The translations under genes and the position numbers were made by a program. Shown one piece after another: positions 6,744-14,523 of a stretch of DNA of 64,000 nt (position 1 is its first letter; the number at the start of each line of letters is the position of its first letter). Source of the DNA: DASQHY01 sp035602605 (GTDB lineage Bacteria > Acidobacteriota > Terriglobia > Acidiferrales > UBA7541); contig DATNLZ010000108.1 of the NCBI GenBank assembly GCA_035602605.1, positions 23,814-87,813 on the forward strand, in the 5' to 3' direction. The notes beneath the pieces are model-generated. The model was given only the letters and a program-made list of their open reading frames with translations, was not told the DNA's origin and ran no database searches.

Positions 6744-8435
6744 ATGAAACACATCAAGACTTCATCGCTGCAGCCGGAATTAGCGTTGCTACTCGAGTGC
6801 GCGCGAACGGTTGTGGAAGACAGCGGTGCTGCACGCATCCGCGCGCTGGCCGCAAGCAATCTGGATTGGGCCGATGTGCTTGCTCGGGCACAGGAGCATG
6901 GAGTTGCGCCTCTTGTGGATCTGCATTTGCGAGAGATTGCTGCCGGAGTTGCCCCTTCGGAATGGCTTGGACGGTTGCAGCGCCTCTGCCAGGGCAATGC
7001 TTTTATCAATCTTTCGATGGCCGCAGAACTATTCCGAGTTCTCGAAACTTTTAGGGCTCAGGGAATTCGGGCCATTCCGTACAAGGGGCCTGCGCTTGCC
7101 GCGCAAGCATACGGAGATCTCTCGCTTCGAATCTTTTCAGATCTGGATCTCATCGTCGGGCATTGCGACGTGTTGCGAGCCGGGGAGCTTCTTACCGCTG
7201 CGGGCTATCGAGCTGATTTTCCCGCAGCCTTAACGAGCTCGGGAAAAATACCAGGGCAATACGTGTTTAAACGGGAAGGTTCGCGCGTCCCCATCGAACT
7301 CCACACGGAAAATACGCTGCGGTATTTTCCACGCCGCCTGGATCTTGCGGTGCTGGCGCACCGCCTGGAGAGCGTTTCTGTCGGCGGGCGTGAAATTGTC
7401 ACTTTTGCGGCTGAAGACATGCTGCCGCTGCTGTGTGTTCATGGCTCAAAACATTTTTGGGATCGCTTGTTGTGGATCGCAGATATTGCAGCGCTCGTCA
7501 CGCGCCGGCGAACGCTCGATTGGCAGCAAGCTCTCGCTCGAGCCCGCTCGCTCGGTGCCGAGCGCATGGTTCTGCTGGGATTGTGTCTGGCGGTCGAGAC
7601 ACTCGGTGCGCGGCTTCCACCAGACATTACCGCGCGCATTCGAGCAGATCGCACAGCGCGTTCTCTCGCACACGGAATTCGTATGCGCTATCTTTCGGAA
7701 GATCGCTCGACACCTGCCGTGCTCGAACGCGCAAAATTTCGCATTTTGATGCACGGGAGTTTGTTCCCGGCAATCCCTTATTTTTGGCGGCTTACAACTG
7801 CACCCACTGAAGAAGACTGGAAAGAATCGTCAATAGGCGCTCAACGATCGCTGAAAGGTTTGGGGCGGCCGATCAGACTGCTGCGCAAATACGGATTGGG
7901 ACTGAAACGAAACCAGGTTGCCGACCGCGCTGGCCATTTGCCGGTGCCGCTCTGGCTAGCCGAGCGCATGCTTGAATTCGCCGACGTGCGGCGCCAGGAC
8001 GTGATTTATGACCTGGGATGCGGCGACGGCCAGATCCTGGTGCTTGCCGCCAAGCGATACGGCGCACGCGGTGTTGGCGTGGATGTTGATACTCGGCGAT
8101 TGCGCGAGGCGCGGGCGCGAGCTCGCGCGGAAGGTGTGGTTGAGCTAGTGAACTTTGTCGAGCAAGACGCCAAGATGGTCGATCTCTCACCGGCTACTGT
8201 GGTCACACTTTTTCTAGGACCGGTCGCAAATGCGAAACTGGTTGGCCAGTTCCGCTCGCAACTGCGTCCCGGCACACGCATTGTTTCAGGCGATGGGGAC
8301 ATTCCAGGCTGGCCGGCATCTCGGGTAGAAGTAGCCCGCGGTCCGCAGGGCGAATGGGCCGAGGTATTTCTCTGGCGGCTGGAAGCAGCGTCGAATCGTG
8401 TGCGGCAGGACGATCGGGCTACCTCATCTTCATAA
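6744..8435 (+). CDS. nucleotidyltransferase (PF14907-type) fused to SAM-dependent methyltransferase
   Basis: The protein has 563 residues from the ATG at 6744; the in-frame extension up to 6567 reads like non-coding sequence. The N-terminal ~370 residues match the uncharacterised nucleotidyltransferase family found in lasso-peptide clusters: IPYKGPALAAQAYGDLS followed by RIFSDLDLIV (about residues 110-137), holding the metal-binding Asp pair, then an LHTEN segment. The C-terminal ~170 residues are a class I methyltransferase with SAM motif YDLGCGDGQ (about 420-429) and an acidic GVDVD second strand. It follows the PqqD and B2 genes by 173 bases. The nucleotidyltransferase's product is unknown. 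The fusion with a methyltransferase is unusual and could point to peptide or lipid tailoring. Confidence 0.8.
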   Translation: MKHIKTSSLQPELALLLECARTVVEDSGAARIRALAASNLDWADVLARAQEHGVAPLVDLHLREIAAGVAPSEWLGRLQRLCQGNAFINLSMAAELFRVLETFRAQGIRAIPYKGPALAAQAYGDLSLRIFSDLDLIVGHCDVLRAGELLTAAGYRADFPAALTSSGKIPGQYVFKREGSRVPIELHTENTLRYFPRRLDLAVLAHRLESVSVGGREIVTFAAEDMLPLLCVHGSKHFWDRLLWIADIAALVTRRRTLDWQQALARARSLGAERMVLLGLCLAVETLGARLPPDITARIRADRTARSLAHGIRMRYLSEDRSTPAVLERAKFRILMHGSLFPAIPYFWRLTTAPTEEDWKESSIGAQRSLKGLGRPIRLLRKYGLGLKRNQVADRAGHLPVPLWLAERMLEFADVRRQDVIYDLGCGDGQILVLAAKRYGARGVGVDVDTRRLREARARARAEGVVELVNFVEQDAKMVDLSPATVVTLFLGPVANAKLVGQFRSQLRPGTRIVSGDGDIPGWPASRVEVARGPQGEWAEVFLWRLEAASNRVRQDDRATSSS

Positions 8436-8474
8436 GCCTGCTAAACAGGCAACCCAGACGACGGTTTCCGAATT

Positions 8475-8507
8475 GAAAAAAGGCCCGAGAGAACTTCCCC
8501 GGGCCTT
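8475..8507 (-). terminator. rho-independent terminator of the sigma/PDZ operon (minus strand)
   Basis: An 8-bp stem (AAGGCCCG / CGGGCCTT) with a 12-base loop. On the minus strand it is followed by a T run complementary to the A tract at 8475-8481. It lies 50 bases after the stop of the PDZ gene and also separates it from the convergent fusion gene ending at 8435. Confidence 0.85.
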
Positions 8508-8556
8508 GGCAGATTAGCGAGTGCCACACGGCCTTAGGTGTTTGCCTTCATCGGTG

Positions 8557-9537
8557 TCAGATGGATCGACGATGGCCCACTAAGCCGCGCACTTTCGGTG
8601 TTTGTGGCCGCTCGACTTCGACGTTCACCGTCATCTCTTTGTGGTCGCGCCACAGAGCGACACTGACCGCCTTTTTCTCGCCCTTATCACCCACTTTCTC
8701 AAACAGCTTTTCGCGCAACTCGCCTACGGAGCGAACGCGATCGCCATCGACTTTGGTAATCACGTCACCAGCTTTTATGCCGGCCTTTTCTGCCGAAGAG
8801 CCGCTGCTTACTTCGCGGACAAGAATACCCTCGCCGTCAGGCGCACCAAAGTAGGACCCGAGTTGGCCGCTCAAATTCTCGGCAGAAATACCGAGTATCG
8901 GCCGCCCGAACATCACTCGATCGCCTCCGAATTCGAACCGGGGTAATTCAATCCTGGGCGTGTACGGAGCCTTAAAAAATGTCTCGCCTGGAGCCGTCTC
9001 ACCGTACACCATCTGACGCCCCTGCTCACCCTGGCCGAGCACCGCGGAAATTGTCTGTGAGCGGCCATCGCGCCACAGGGTCAATTGAACGGAGCGGCCA
9101 GCCGGAGTCTCGCGAATAAGTCGCCGGAATTGTGATGCCCCTTCAATGTGCTGGCCGTTGAACTCGGTTACCACGTCACCTGACTTCAATCCGGCCTTGG
9201 CTGCGGGACTGTCCGGAACAATTTCGGTGAGCACGACGCCCCGCTCGGCAGGAAGTCTCAATTGTTTTACTTTGTCGGAGGTGACCTCAGCGGTCTCAAC
9301 ACCGAGCCAGCTTGCCCCATCGTCGAGCGTGCTTAGGACCGCAAGTTTCTGTGGAAGTTCATCGAGGGTCTCTTGCGCACGGGCCATCTCCGCGTCAACC
9401 CGCAGCAGCGCCTTCTCGTGCAATTTTGTAGCTGCTGGGTTTGAGCGCTGCCTCGCGGCCATTGCTGACTGCAATGGAAAAGCCACGATGCCGACAACGA
9501 TCAGAGCGACTGCCACAACTGTGATTTGCCTTTTCAT
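8557..9537 (-). CDS. exported double-PDZ protein without protease domain
   Basis: The 326-residue protein has an N-terminal hydrophobic signal or anchor (about residues 4-27). After a helical stretch come two PDZ domains. The first is at about 77-170 (WLGVETAEV ... GVVLTEIVPDSPAAKAGLKSGDVVTEFNG), the second at about 213-312 (LGISAENLS ... GILVREVSSGSSAEKAGIKAGDVITKVDG). Both contain the GxxAGLKxGDV substrate-groove pattern of HtrA proteins, but no trypsin-like domain is present. It is the last gene of the operon led by an ECF sigma factor and may sense or scaffold misfolded envelope proteins; that role is inferred from context. Confidence 0.88.
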   Translation of the reverse strand: MKRQITVVAVALIVVGIVAFPLQSAMAARQRSNPAATKLHEKALLRVDAEMARAQETLDELPQKLAVLSTLDDGASWLGVETAEVTSDKVKQLRLPAERGVVLTEIVPDSPAAKAGLKSGDVVTEFNGQHIEGASQFRRLIRETPAGRSVQLTLWRDGRSQTISAVLGQGEQGRQMVYGETAPGETFFKAPYTPRIELPRFEFGGDRVMFGRPILGISAENLSGQLGSYFGAPDGEGILVREVSSGSSAEKAGIKAGDVITKVDGDRVRSVGELREKLFEKVGDKGEKKAVSVALWRDHKEMTVNVEVERPQTPKVRGLVGHRRSI

Positions 9538-9561
9538 TGCTTTCTCCTATGTGGGCCCGCG

Positions 9562-10332
9562 TTAGACCGAGGGCCGCATGGCAACCACTCGAATTCCACC
9601 ATTTACCGACCGAACTCGGACCGGGCTTCCACCGCGACCGAGGGTCCCATGAAAGCCGCGCGGGCTGAACGAGCCTTCCAGGGTCACCGGAATTTCGGAA
9701 CGAAAATCTCCATTCATCGTGAGTACGTCAAGCGCCCCTCCGGCGTCCGAGGGCAGCGCGACCAATACCGAGCCATTTACGGTTTCTGCGGAGAGCGAGT
9801 GCGAATCACTGAAGTGTCGCAACTCTACGTGGATGTTTCCATTGGTCGTGTGCGCCTTGATTTGTCCGGAGCTATCCAAGATTTCGACATTGCCGTTGAC
9901 CGAGCGCAGTTCGCGGGCATTCGGGACACCGCTGATACGCAACCCGCCATTGACGCTGCTGACGCGGGAAAGCATGCAATCCTGCGGAACGCGTATCCGA
10001 TATTGCACCATGACCTCGACACCTTCATCGTGCGGATAGCGAGTGGTCACAGAGACAGCATCCGGAAGGGCGTTCACCTCAATCGTTACGCGTTCGAGGT
10101 CACCGGGTCTACGGCTGCCGGTTTTCACGGCATGGATCTCAACTTCGTGGCGGTCCCAGCTGCTGACTTCGACCGAACCGTTCACATTTTGCAGCTCAAA
10201 CGTTCCGGAAGGATTTAGCGGCACGGTGCGATCAAACGTATTACTGGAACCGCCATGCGCCGAGCCCGCCAAAAGCGACGCAAAGCACAAGCCAACAACT
10301 GCGGGAAGAAAACGAAATGCTGCTGGACGCAT
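9562..10332 (-). CDS. secreted DUF4097-type beta-repeat protein
   Basis: A 256-residue secreted protein starting at an ATG with an upstream GAGGTGACCAA site; the 13 extra in-frame codons upstream have no such site. The signal peptide covers about residues 1-30. The rest is a right-handed beta-repeat of the DUF4097 type, with repeating NGSVEVSSW, NGGLRISGV, NGNVEILDS, NGNIHVELR and NGSVLVALP units of about 18-22 residues. These proteins resemble bactofilin- or adhesin-like solenoids. It sits 24 bases before the PDZ gene and 68 bases after the larger solenoid/TonB-C gene, so it belongs to the same operon. The molecular role is unknown. Confidence 0.85.
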   Translation of the reverse strand: MRPAAFRFLPAVVGLCFASLLAGSAHGGSSNTFDRTVPLNPSGTFELQNVNGSVEVSSWDRHEVEIHAVKTGSRRPGDLERVTIEVNALPDAVSVTTRYPHDEGVEVMVQYRIRVPQDCMLSRVSSVNGGLRISGVPNARELRSVNGNVEILDSSGQIKAHTTNGNIHVELRHFSDSHSLSAETVNGSVLVALPSDAGGALDVLTMNGDFRSEIPVTLEGSFSPRGFHGTLGRGGSPVRVRSVNGGIRVVAMRPSV

Positions 10333-10400
10333 TTGGTCACCTCGCGAGATGAATTGGGGCCCGAAATCCATTCTTGCGCGCCGCTTGTGCTACACGCGCG

Positions 10401-12494
10401 TCAGCGAAGTCGAAACTCCAAAGCGACAGTGGAAATCGCATTCACCGGCTTGCCTGCAAGCACTACCGGTCTATAGCGCCACTGTTTGACGGCGACGATC
10501 GCCGCGTTCACCAGGAGTTGCTCGCCTGCGAGCGCTTTGCGCACTTCCACGGTACCGTCCTTGTTCACCTGAATCTCAAGCTGCACAGTCCCATCAATAC
10601 CGGTGCGTTTGGCCAGCTCAGGATAGAGCGGCTTAACGCTCGAGATTAAGTGCGTTTGCAATTCGTCCGCGCTAACCTTAACCCCTCCCCACACTTTCAT
10701 TTCGAGCTGGCGACCCAACTGTTCGAATAGGCCGCTATTGCGTCCCGCGCGCTCACTGTCTTCGCCGCGAGGCGCCGTGGGGGCCTCAGGCGCTGCGGCG
10801 CTGCTGTCTGTTTCACCGGTATGGTCGGAGTCCAAGGTTTGCTCCGGCTCCGCCGCGTGAGGGTCCTTCTGCTCATTCTGTGTCGCGCGGACAAACGTCA
10901 CGCGCCGCTCGATGATTTTCTTCTGGCGATCCAATCGCGTTTTCTGTTGGCGAATAAGCATTTCGTGCAGCGCCGGATCGGCGTCGAAATATTTGAGGCG
11001 AATATTTCCGGAGACGGTTCTCAGTCGCAGCAGCTCGCCCCCGCCGTTGAGGGCGCCCTCGGCCCGAATCGTATTGCCCCCGCGTGAGCCAACCGAACCT
11101 TGGGAGATAAGTTTCAAAGGTAGCTCAGGGTCCGCCTCAATGCTGTGGTCCGCGGCTTTCTCGATCGTAGCTTCGATGTTGGCCGCAAGTTGGCGCGGGA
11201 GGAACACGATGATGTCGCCTTGACCGGATTCAAGTTGCGACGCAGCGCTCAACCGGACGAGCTGACCCGGCGCCAGCGGCACTTTTTTATCCCCGGCGGC
11301 TCCCGCAGTGGCATCCCGCAGGGGCGCGCGCCAGGTGCCGCGGGGGCCCGGGGGTGCACCAGGAGCGGTAACCGGATTAATCCAAGCGGTGATGGTGCCC
11401 GAGCCCGTCGAAGCGCGCACCGACCCTTGCACACGGGTCAGGCAAATACTGCCATCACTTGTTTCCAATTGAATGGGCCCGGCCACATGCAAGATGCGAA
11501 TTCCGCCGCCGCCGGTATGCGCTCTCACTGAGCCCGAGGCTTCGCCAAAATCAATTTGCCCGCCGGTGGTGGACGCAGTCACGTTTCCACCAGCATGTTG
11601 GACCGAAATATTTCCACCAGCGGTTTCAATTTGTGTTTTGCCGGAAATTTCGCCAGCGCGAATATGGCCGCCACCGCTGTGCAGAATTGCGTCGCCATTG
11701 ATGTTGCCCGCGCTGATGTGCCCGCCGACGGTCACAGCGCGCAGATCTCCCGCCACATCGGAAACGAAAATATGTCCGCCCTGCGTTTCCAGCCGAGCTT
11801 GCAATTTCCCGGATGATGCGGGGTTCCATGGAGCGGTGCGAGCCGAGCTCAACCCGATGCGTCCGGCAATAATGTTGCCGCCTCGCGTCAGCAAAGTTAC
11901 CGTTCCCTTGATGTCTGGGGTCTCGATGTTCCCAGCCTGAGTCAGAACATCAAGGCTATAGTCCCGCGGTACACTGATCAGATAACTCACGCGGACCAGC
12001 GGCAATAGGGGAAAATCCCCGGCGACGCGTTCCCGAAGCGCGCCTTTAGGCATCTCGCCGACAATCTGAACTCCTGCAGGTGTGCTGTGAACCGACAGAA
12101 TGTACTGCTTCAAGACTTCCCTGGCGTTGGCGGTCCGCGCATCGGTCTCGATACGAACACGATAGGTTACTCTTGCCGTTTCCGACGATGAGGGTTCGCT
12201 CATCGTTTTAATCAAAATGTCACCCTGATCGGTGAGCACGCGCAGGCGCAATCCATCTCGCGTCGTCATCTCGCCGGTGCGCTCTTCGCTGACGCGCGCG
12301 ATGTTTCCACCGGTTAACCGGCGGTCGATGGTTCGCGGCAGTTTGTCATGTTGCGGAGGTTGGGCATCCGCAGTGCCGAAAAAGCAAACCGCTGCAATTC
12401 CGAGAACAACCACGCGCCGTGCGGCATTTCGAACGGAAGAGGACCATGTGCATCTAGACGGATTCATCAAATTGTTCAACTGGATGCTCATCAC
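10401..12494 (-). CDS. secreted beta-solenoid (DUF4097-like) protein with C-terminal TonB domain
   Basis: The 697-residue protein has a signal peptide at about residues 26-45 of the longest frame; starts a few codons later are possible. Residues ~150-400 contain a regular solenoid with many GGNI/GGHI/GGQI turns (TRGGNIIAGRIG, TVGGHISAGNINGD, HSGGGHIRAGEISGK, TAGGNISVQHAGG, TTGGQIDFGEASG). A charged linker of about 60 residues follows. The last ~90 residues are a TonB C-terminal domain (LISSVKPLYPELAKRTGIDGTVQLEIQVNKDGTVEV ... WRYRPV, split across ~570-697). The combination suggests a periplasmic or outer-membrane-contacting protein. It lies 21 bases after the anti-sigma gene. Confidence 0.82.
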   Translation of the reverse strand: MMSIQLNNLMNPSRCTWSSSVRNAARRVVVLGIAAVCFFGTADAQPPQHDKLPRTIDRRLTGGNIARVSEERTGEMTTRDGLRLRVLTDQGDILIKTMSEPSSSETARVTYRVRIETDARTANAREVLKQYILSVHSTPAGVQIVGEMPKGALRERVAGDFPLLPLVRVSYLISVPRDYSLDVLTQAGNIETPDIKGTVTLLTRGGNIIAGRIGLSSARTAPWNPASSGKLQARLETQGGHIFVSDVAGDLRAVTVGGHISAGNINGDAILHSGGGHIRAGEISGKTQIETAGGNISVQHAGGNVTASTTGGQIDFGEASGSVRAHTGGGGIRILHVAGPIQLETSDGSICLTRVQGSVRASTGSGTITAWINPVTAPGAPPGPRGTWRAPLRDATAGAAGDKKVPLAPGQLVRLSAASQLESGQGDIIVFLPRQLAANIEATIEKAADHSIEADPELPLKLISQGSVGSRGGNTIRAEGALNGGGELLRLRTVSGNIRLKYFDADPALHEMLIRQQKTRLDRQKKIIERRVTFVRATQNEQKDPHAAEPEQTLDSDHTGETDSSAAAPEAPTAPRGEDSERAGRNSGLFEQLGRQLEMKVWGGVKVSADELQTHLISSVKPLYPELAKRTGIDGTVQLEIQVNKDGTVEVRKALAGEQLLVNAAIVAVKQWRYRPVVLAGKPVNAISTVALEFRLR

Positions 12495-12515
12495 TTGAGT
12501 CGACGTGAATGCACT

Positions 12516-13613
12516 TCAGTGCAATTCGCGCGGGCCCAACTGTCGCAAGGCCGCGGCGCTCTGCATGCGAACGTAGCTGTTGGGATCCCTCCGCGTCAGG
12601 TTTTCGAGTACCTGCATCACGTGCGCTGCATGGGGATCCACAGGTGTCTCCCCTGATTTCTGCAGGGAATTCACCAGTGAACTGATCGCTTCGACACGCA
12701 CGCCGGGATTGCTGTCGTTGACAAGCGATTCCAGCAGCGTTTCGCGAACCATTTCGTCAATAGTGCCGTCACGCAGGGCTTCCAATGCGCGAAGTCTCAC
12801 AGCCGGATTTCGGTCTTTACGCGCTGCGGCGCAAAGCACCTGGCGGACATGACCATCGGAAGTGTGAGTGCGCAGCGCATCGAGAGAATCCAAGCGCACG
12901 CCTTCGTCAAATCGCTGGCTGTTGGCCACCACATAGCTCAGCACTCGCCGTACTTCACTGTCGTCCAGGCTTCCTTCAATGACCATGGGCTTTTCAGCGG
13001 TTAGCCGCAGCTCCACTGTGCCGGGACCTATCCCTCCCGGCGACGGCGCAAAGTTGATTCCCGCGACTCCCATGTTGGCCAGTTCTTGCTCGGTCAATCT
13101 AGGCACTCCAGAAACCGTCATCACCGGGCGCGCGTCGCTGGGATTACCTTGCGGAATAATTTGCGGCCCATAGGCCCCCAGACCGGCCCCGGCAAGCACC
13201 AGCACCGCGGTGCACATCACCGGGTGGGCCACGAAGAATTGGGAGAGCCATACGAAGGGACGGGCGCCACGGAAGGCTGCGGGAAGCGCCCGCCAGCGCG
13301 ATTGCTTAGACGCGTCAAGATCGTCCAGCGATTCCGCGAGTTCGCTGCGGCATTGCGACAGCAGCACGCCGGCGGGATCGAATTCTTCTGCCGCTGGCCT
13401 CGACGCTCCAATGATCCCCTGGAGCTTCTGCTCGCGCGCGAGGGCCGCAGAACAGTTGGAGCAAACCAGCTCGTGCGCGCGCACCGCAGCCCGCTCATCA
13501 GCGCTCAATTCGTCACACACATACAGCACCAGAAGCGGCGCAACCTCGGTGCAAGTCCACCGGTCACCGCCCTTTGCTTCCATCGGTTTGTCGAATAATT
13601 CTCGCTCGCTCAC
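12516..13613 (-). CDS. zinc-finger anti-sigma factor with periplasmic HEAT-like repeats
   Basis: The 365-residue protein begins with an anti-sigma zinc finger: Cys21, His47, Cys51 and Cys54 (AHELVCSNCS). A single membrane segment lies at about residues 126-149. The extracytoplasmic part (about 170-365) ends in HEAT/armadillo-like repeats such as RLDSLDALRTHTSDGHVRQV, NPAVRLRALEALRD and SNPGVRVEAISSLVN. The first four bases of the gene overlap the stop of the sigma factor gene, the usual arrangement for a sigma/anti-sigma pair. HEAT repeats on the sensing side would suit a protein-binding sensor. The cytoplasmic/periplasmic topology is inferred. Confidence 0.88.
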   Translation of the reverse strand: MSERELFDKPMEAKGGDRWTCTEVAPLLVLYVCDELSADERAAVRAHELVCSNCSAALAREQKLQGIIGASRPAAEEFDPAGVLLSQCRSELAESLDDLDASKQSRWRALPAAFRGARPFVWLSQFFVAHPVMCTAVLVLAGAGLGAYGPQIIPQGNPSDARPVMTVSGVPRLTEQELANMGVAGINFAPSPGGIGPGTVELRLTAEKPMVIEGSLDDSEVRRVLSYVVANSQRFDEGVRLDSLDALRTHTSDGHVRQVLCAAARKDRNPAVRLRALEALRDGTIDEMVRETLLESLVNDSNPGVRVEAISSLVNSLQKSGETPVDPHAAHVMQVLENLTRRDPNSYVRMQSAAALRQLGPRELH

Positions 13614-14290
13614 AGTAACTCTTCCAGTTGTATCCGCAATTTTCGGGTTGCGCGGAATAAGGAATTTTTTACGGTTTCCTCGGTCGTCCCCAGAGCGTCA
13701 CCGATGGCCCGCAGCTTCAGACCTTGGTAATGCTTCATCTCGAATACCACCCGCTCGCGAGGAGAAAGCCGGGTCATAGCTGCAGCGATACGGACGCCAA
13801 TTTCCTTTCCGGTCAACAGCCGCTCCGGATCGGACAAAGCGCGATCGGTTTTTTGTCTGTCGAAGAAGTCTGTCCCGGTGGTTTCCTCGTACCGATCGGC
13901 ATGTAATTCCGGCGCCTGGTCTTCCGGGCGGCTCTGCCGCCTGCGCAATTGATCGAGGCACACGTTGGTCACAATGCGATAGAGCCACGTGTAGAAGCTG
14001 CATTCGAAGCGGAAGCGATGAAGGTTCTTGTAAACTTTCAGGAAGGCATCTTGATAGACGTCCCGGGCGTCCTCGGGTCGGCGCATCAGATTGAGCGCAA
14101 GCCGCAGTACGTCGCGGTCGTAACGACGAACAATTTCCTCAAAGGCCGCGCGACTGCCGGCCTGAGCTTGAAGAACCAGGGCCCGCTCGTCCAGTTCGCC
14201 CAATGCCTTGATTGTGGTCAGGGCCGCCTCTTGGAACTGCCCCTGCCCGTCACTCCCCTGCAAGGCTAAAGACCAATGTGTGAGTGGCAT
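13610..14290 (-). CDS. ECF-type RNA polymerase sigma factor
   Basis: Region 2 is visible as AFEEIVRRYDRDVLRLALNLMR followed by DARDVYQDAFLKVY and SFYTWLYRIVTNVCLDQLRRR (the -10-binding helices). Region 4 (TRLSPRERVVFEMKHYQGLKLRAIGD and GTTEETVKNSLFRATRKLR, in separate segments) is the -35-binding helix-turn-helix. From the ATG at 14290 the protein has 226 residues. The frame stays open to 14443, but those 51 codons look non-coding and lack a ribosome-binding site. It overlaps the anti-sigma gene by four bases and heads the operon that ends with the PDZ gene. Confidence 0.9.
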   Translation of the reverse strand: MPLTHWSLALQGSDGQGQFQEAALTTIKALGELDERALVLQAQAGSRAAFEEIVRRYDRDVLRLALNLMRRPEDARDVYQDAFLKVYKNLHRFRFECSFYTWLYRIVTNVCLDQLRRRQSRPEDQAPELHADRYEETTGTDFFDRQKTDRALSDPERLLTGKEIGVRIAAAMTRLSPRERVVFEMKHYQGLKLRAIGDALGTTEETVKNSLFRATRKLRIQLEELL

Positions 14291-14523
14291 GCTTGGAGTT
14301 CTCTCTTGCCGTAGCGGCTGGCCCGAATCCCCGCATTTTTGATCGCCACTCGGTCCAGCAAACGCCCTCGGGGAACGCACGGGTTCCCCCTGTTTAAGAC
14401 GCCCGGCAGAGAGAAAAGTGAGCAGTCCGCTCCTATTTTTCATAACGTTATAGGCACGCGATTTGTTTCATTTTTTGCAACGCCAGCCATCCACGCTTGA
14501 GCTTGCGGCTCTGCAAAACGGCG

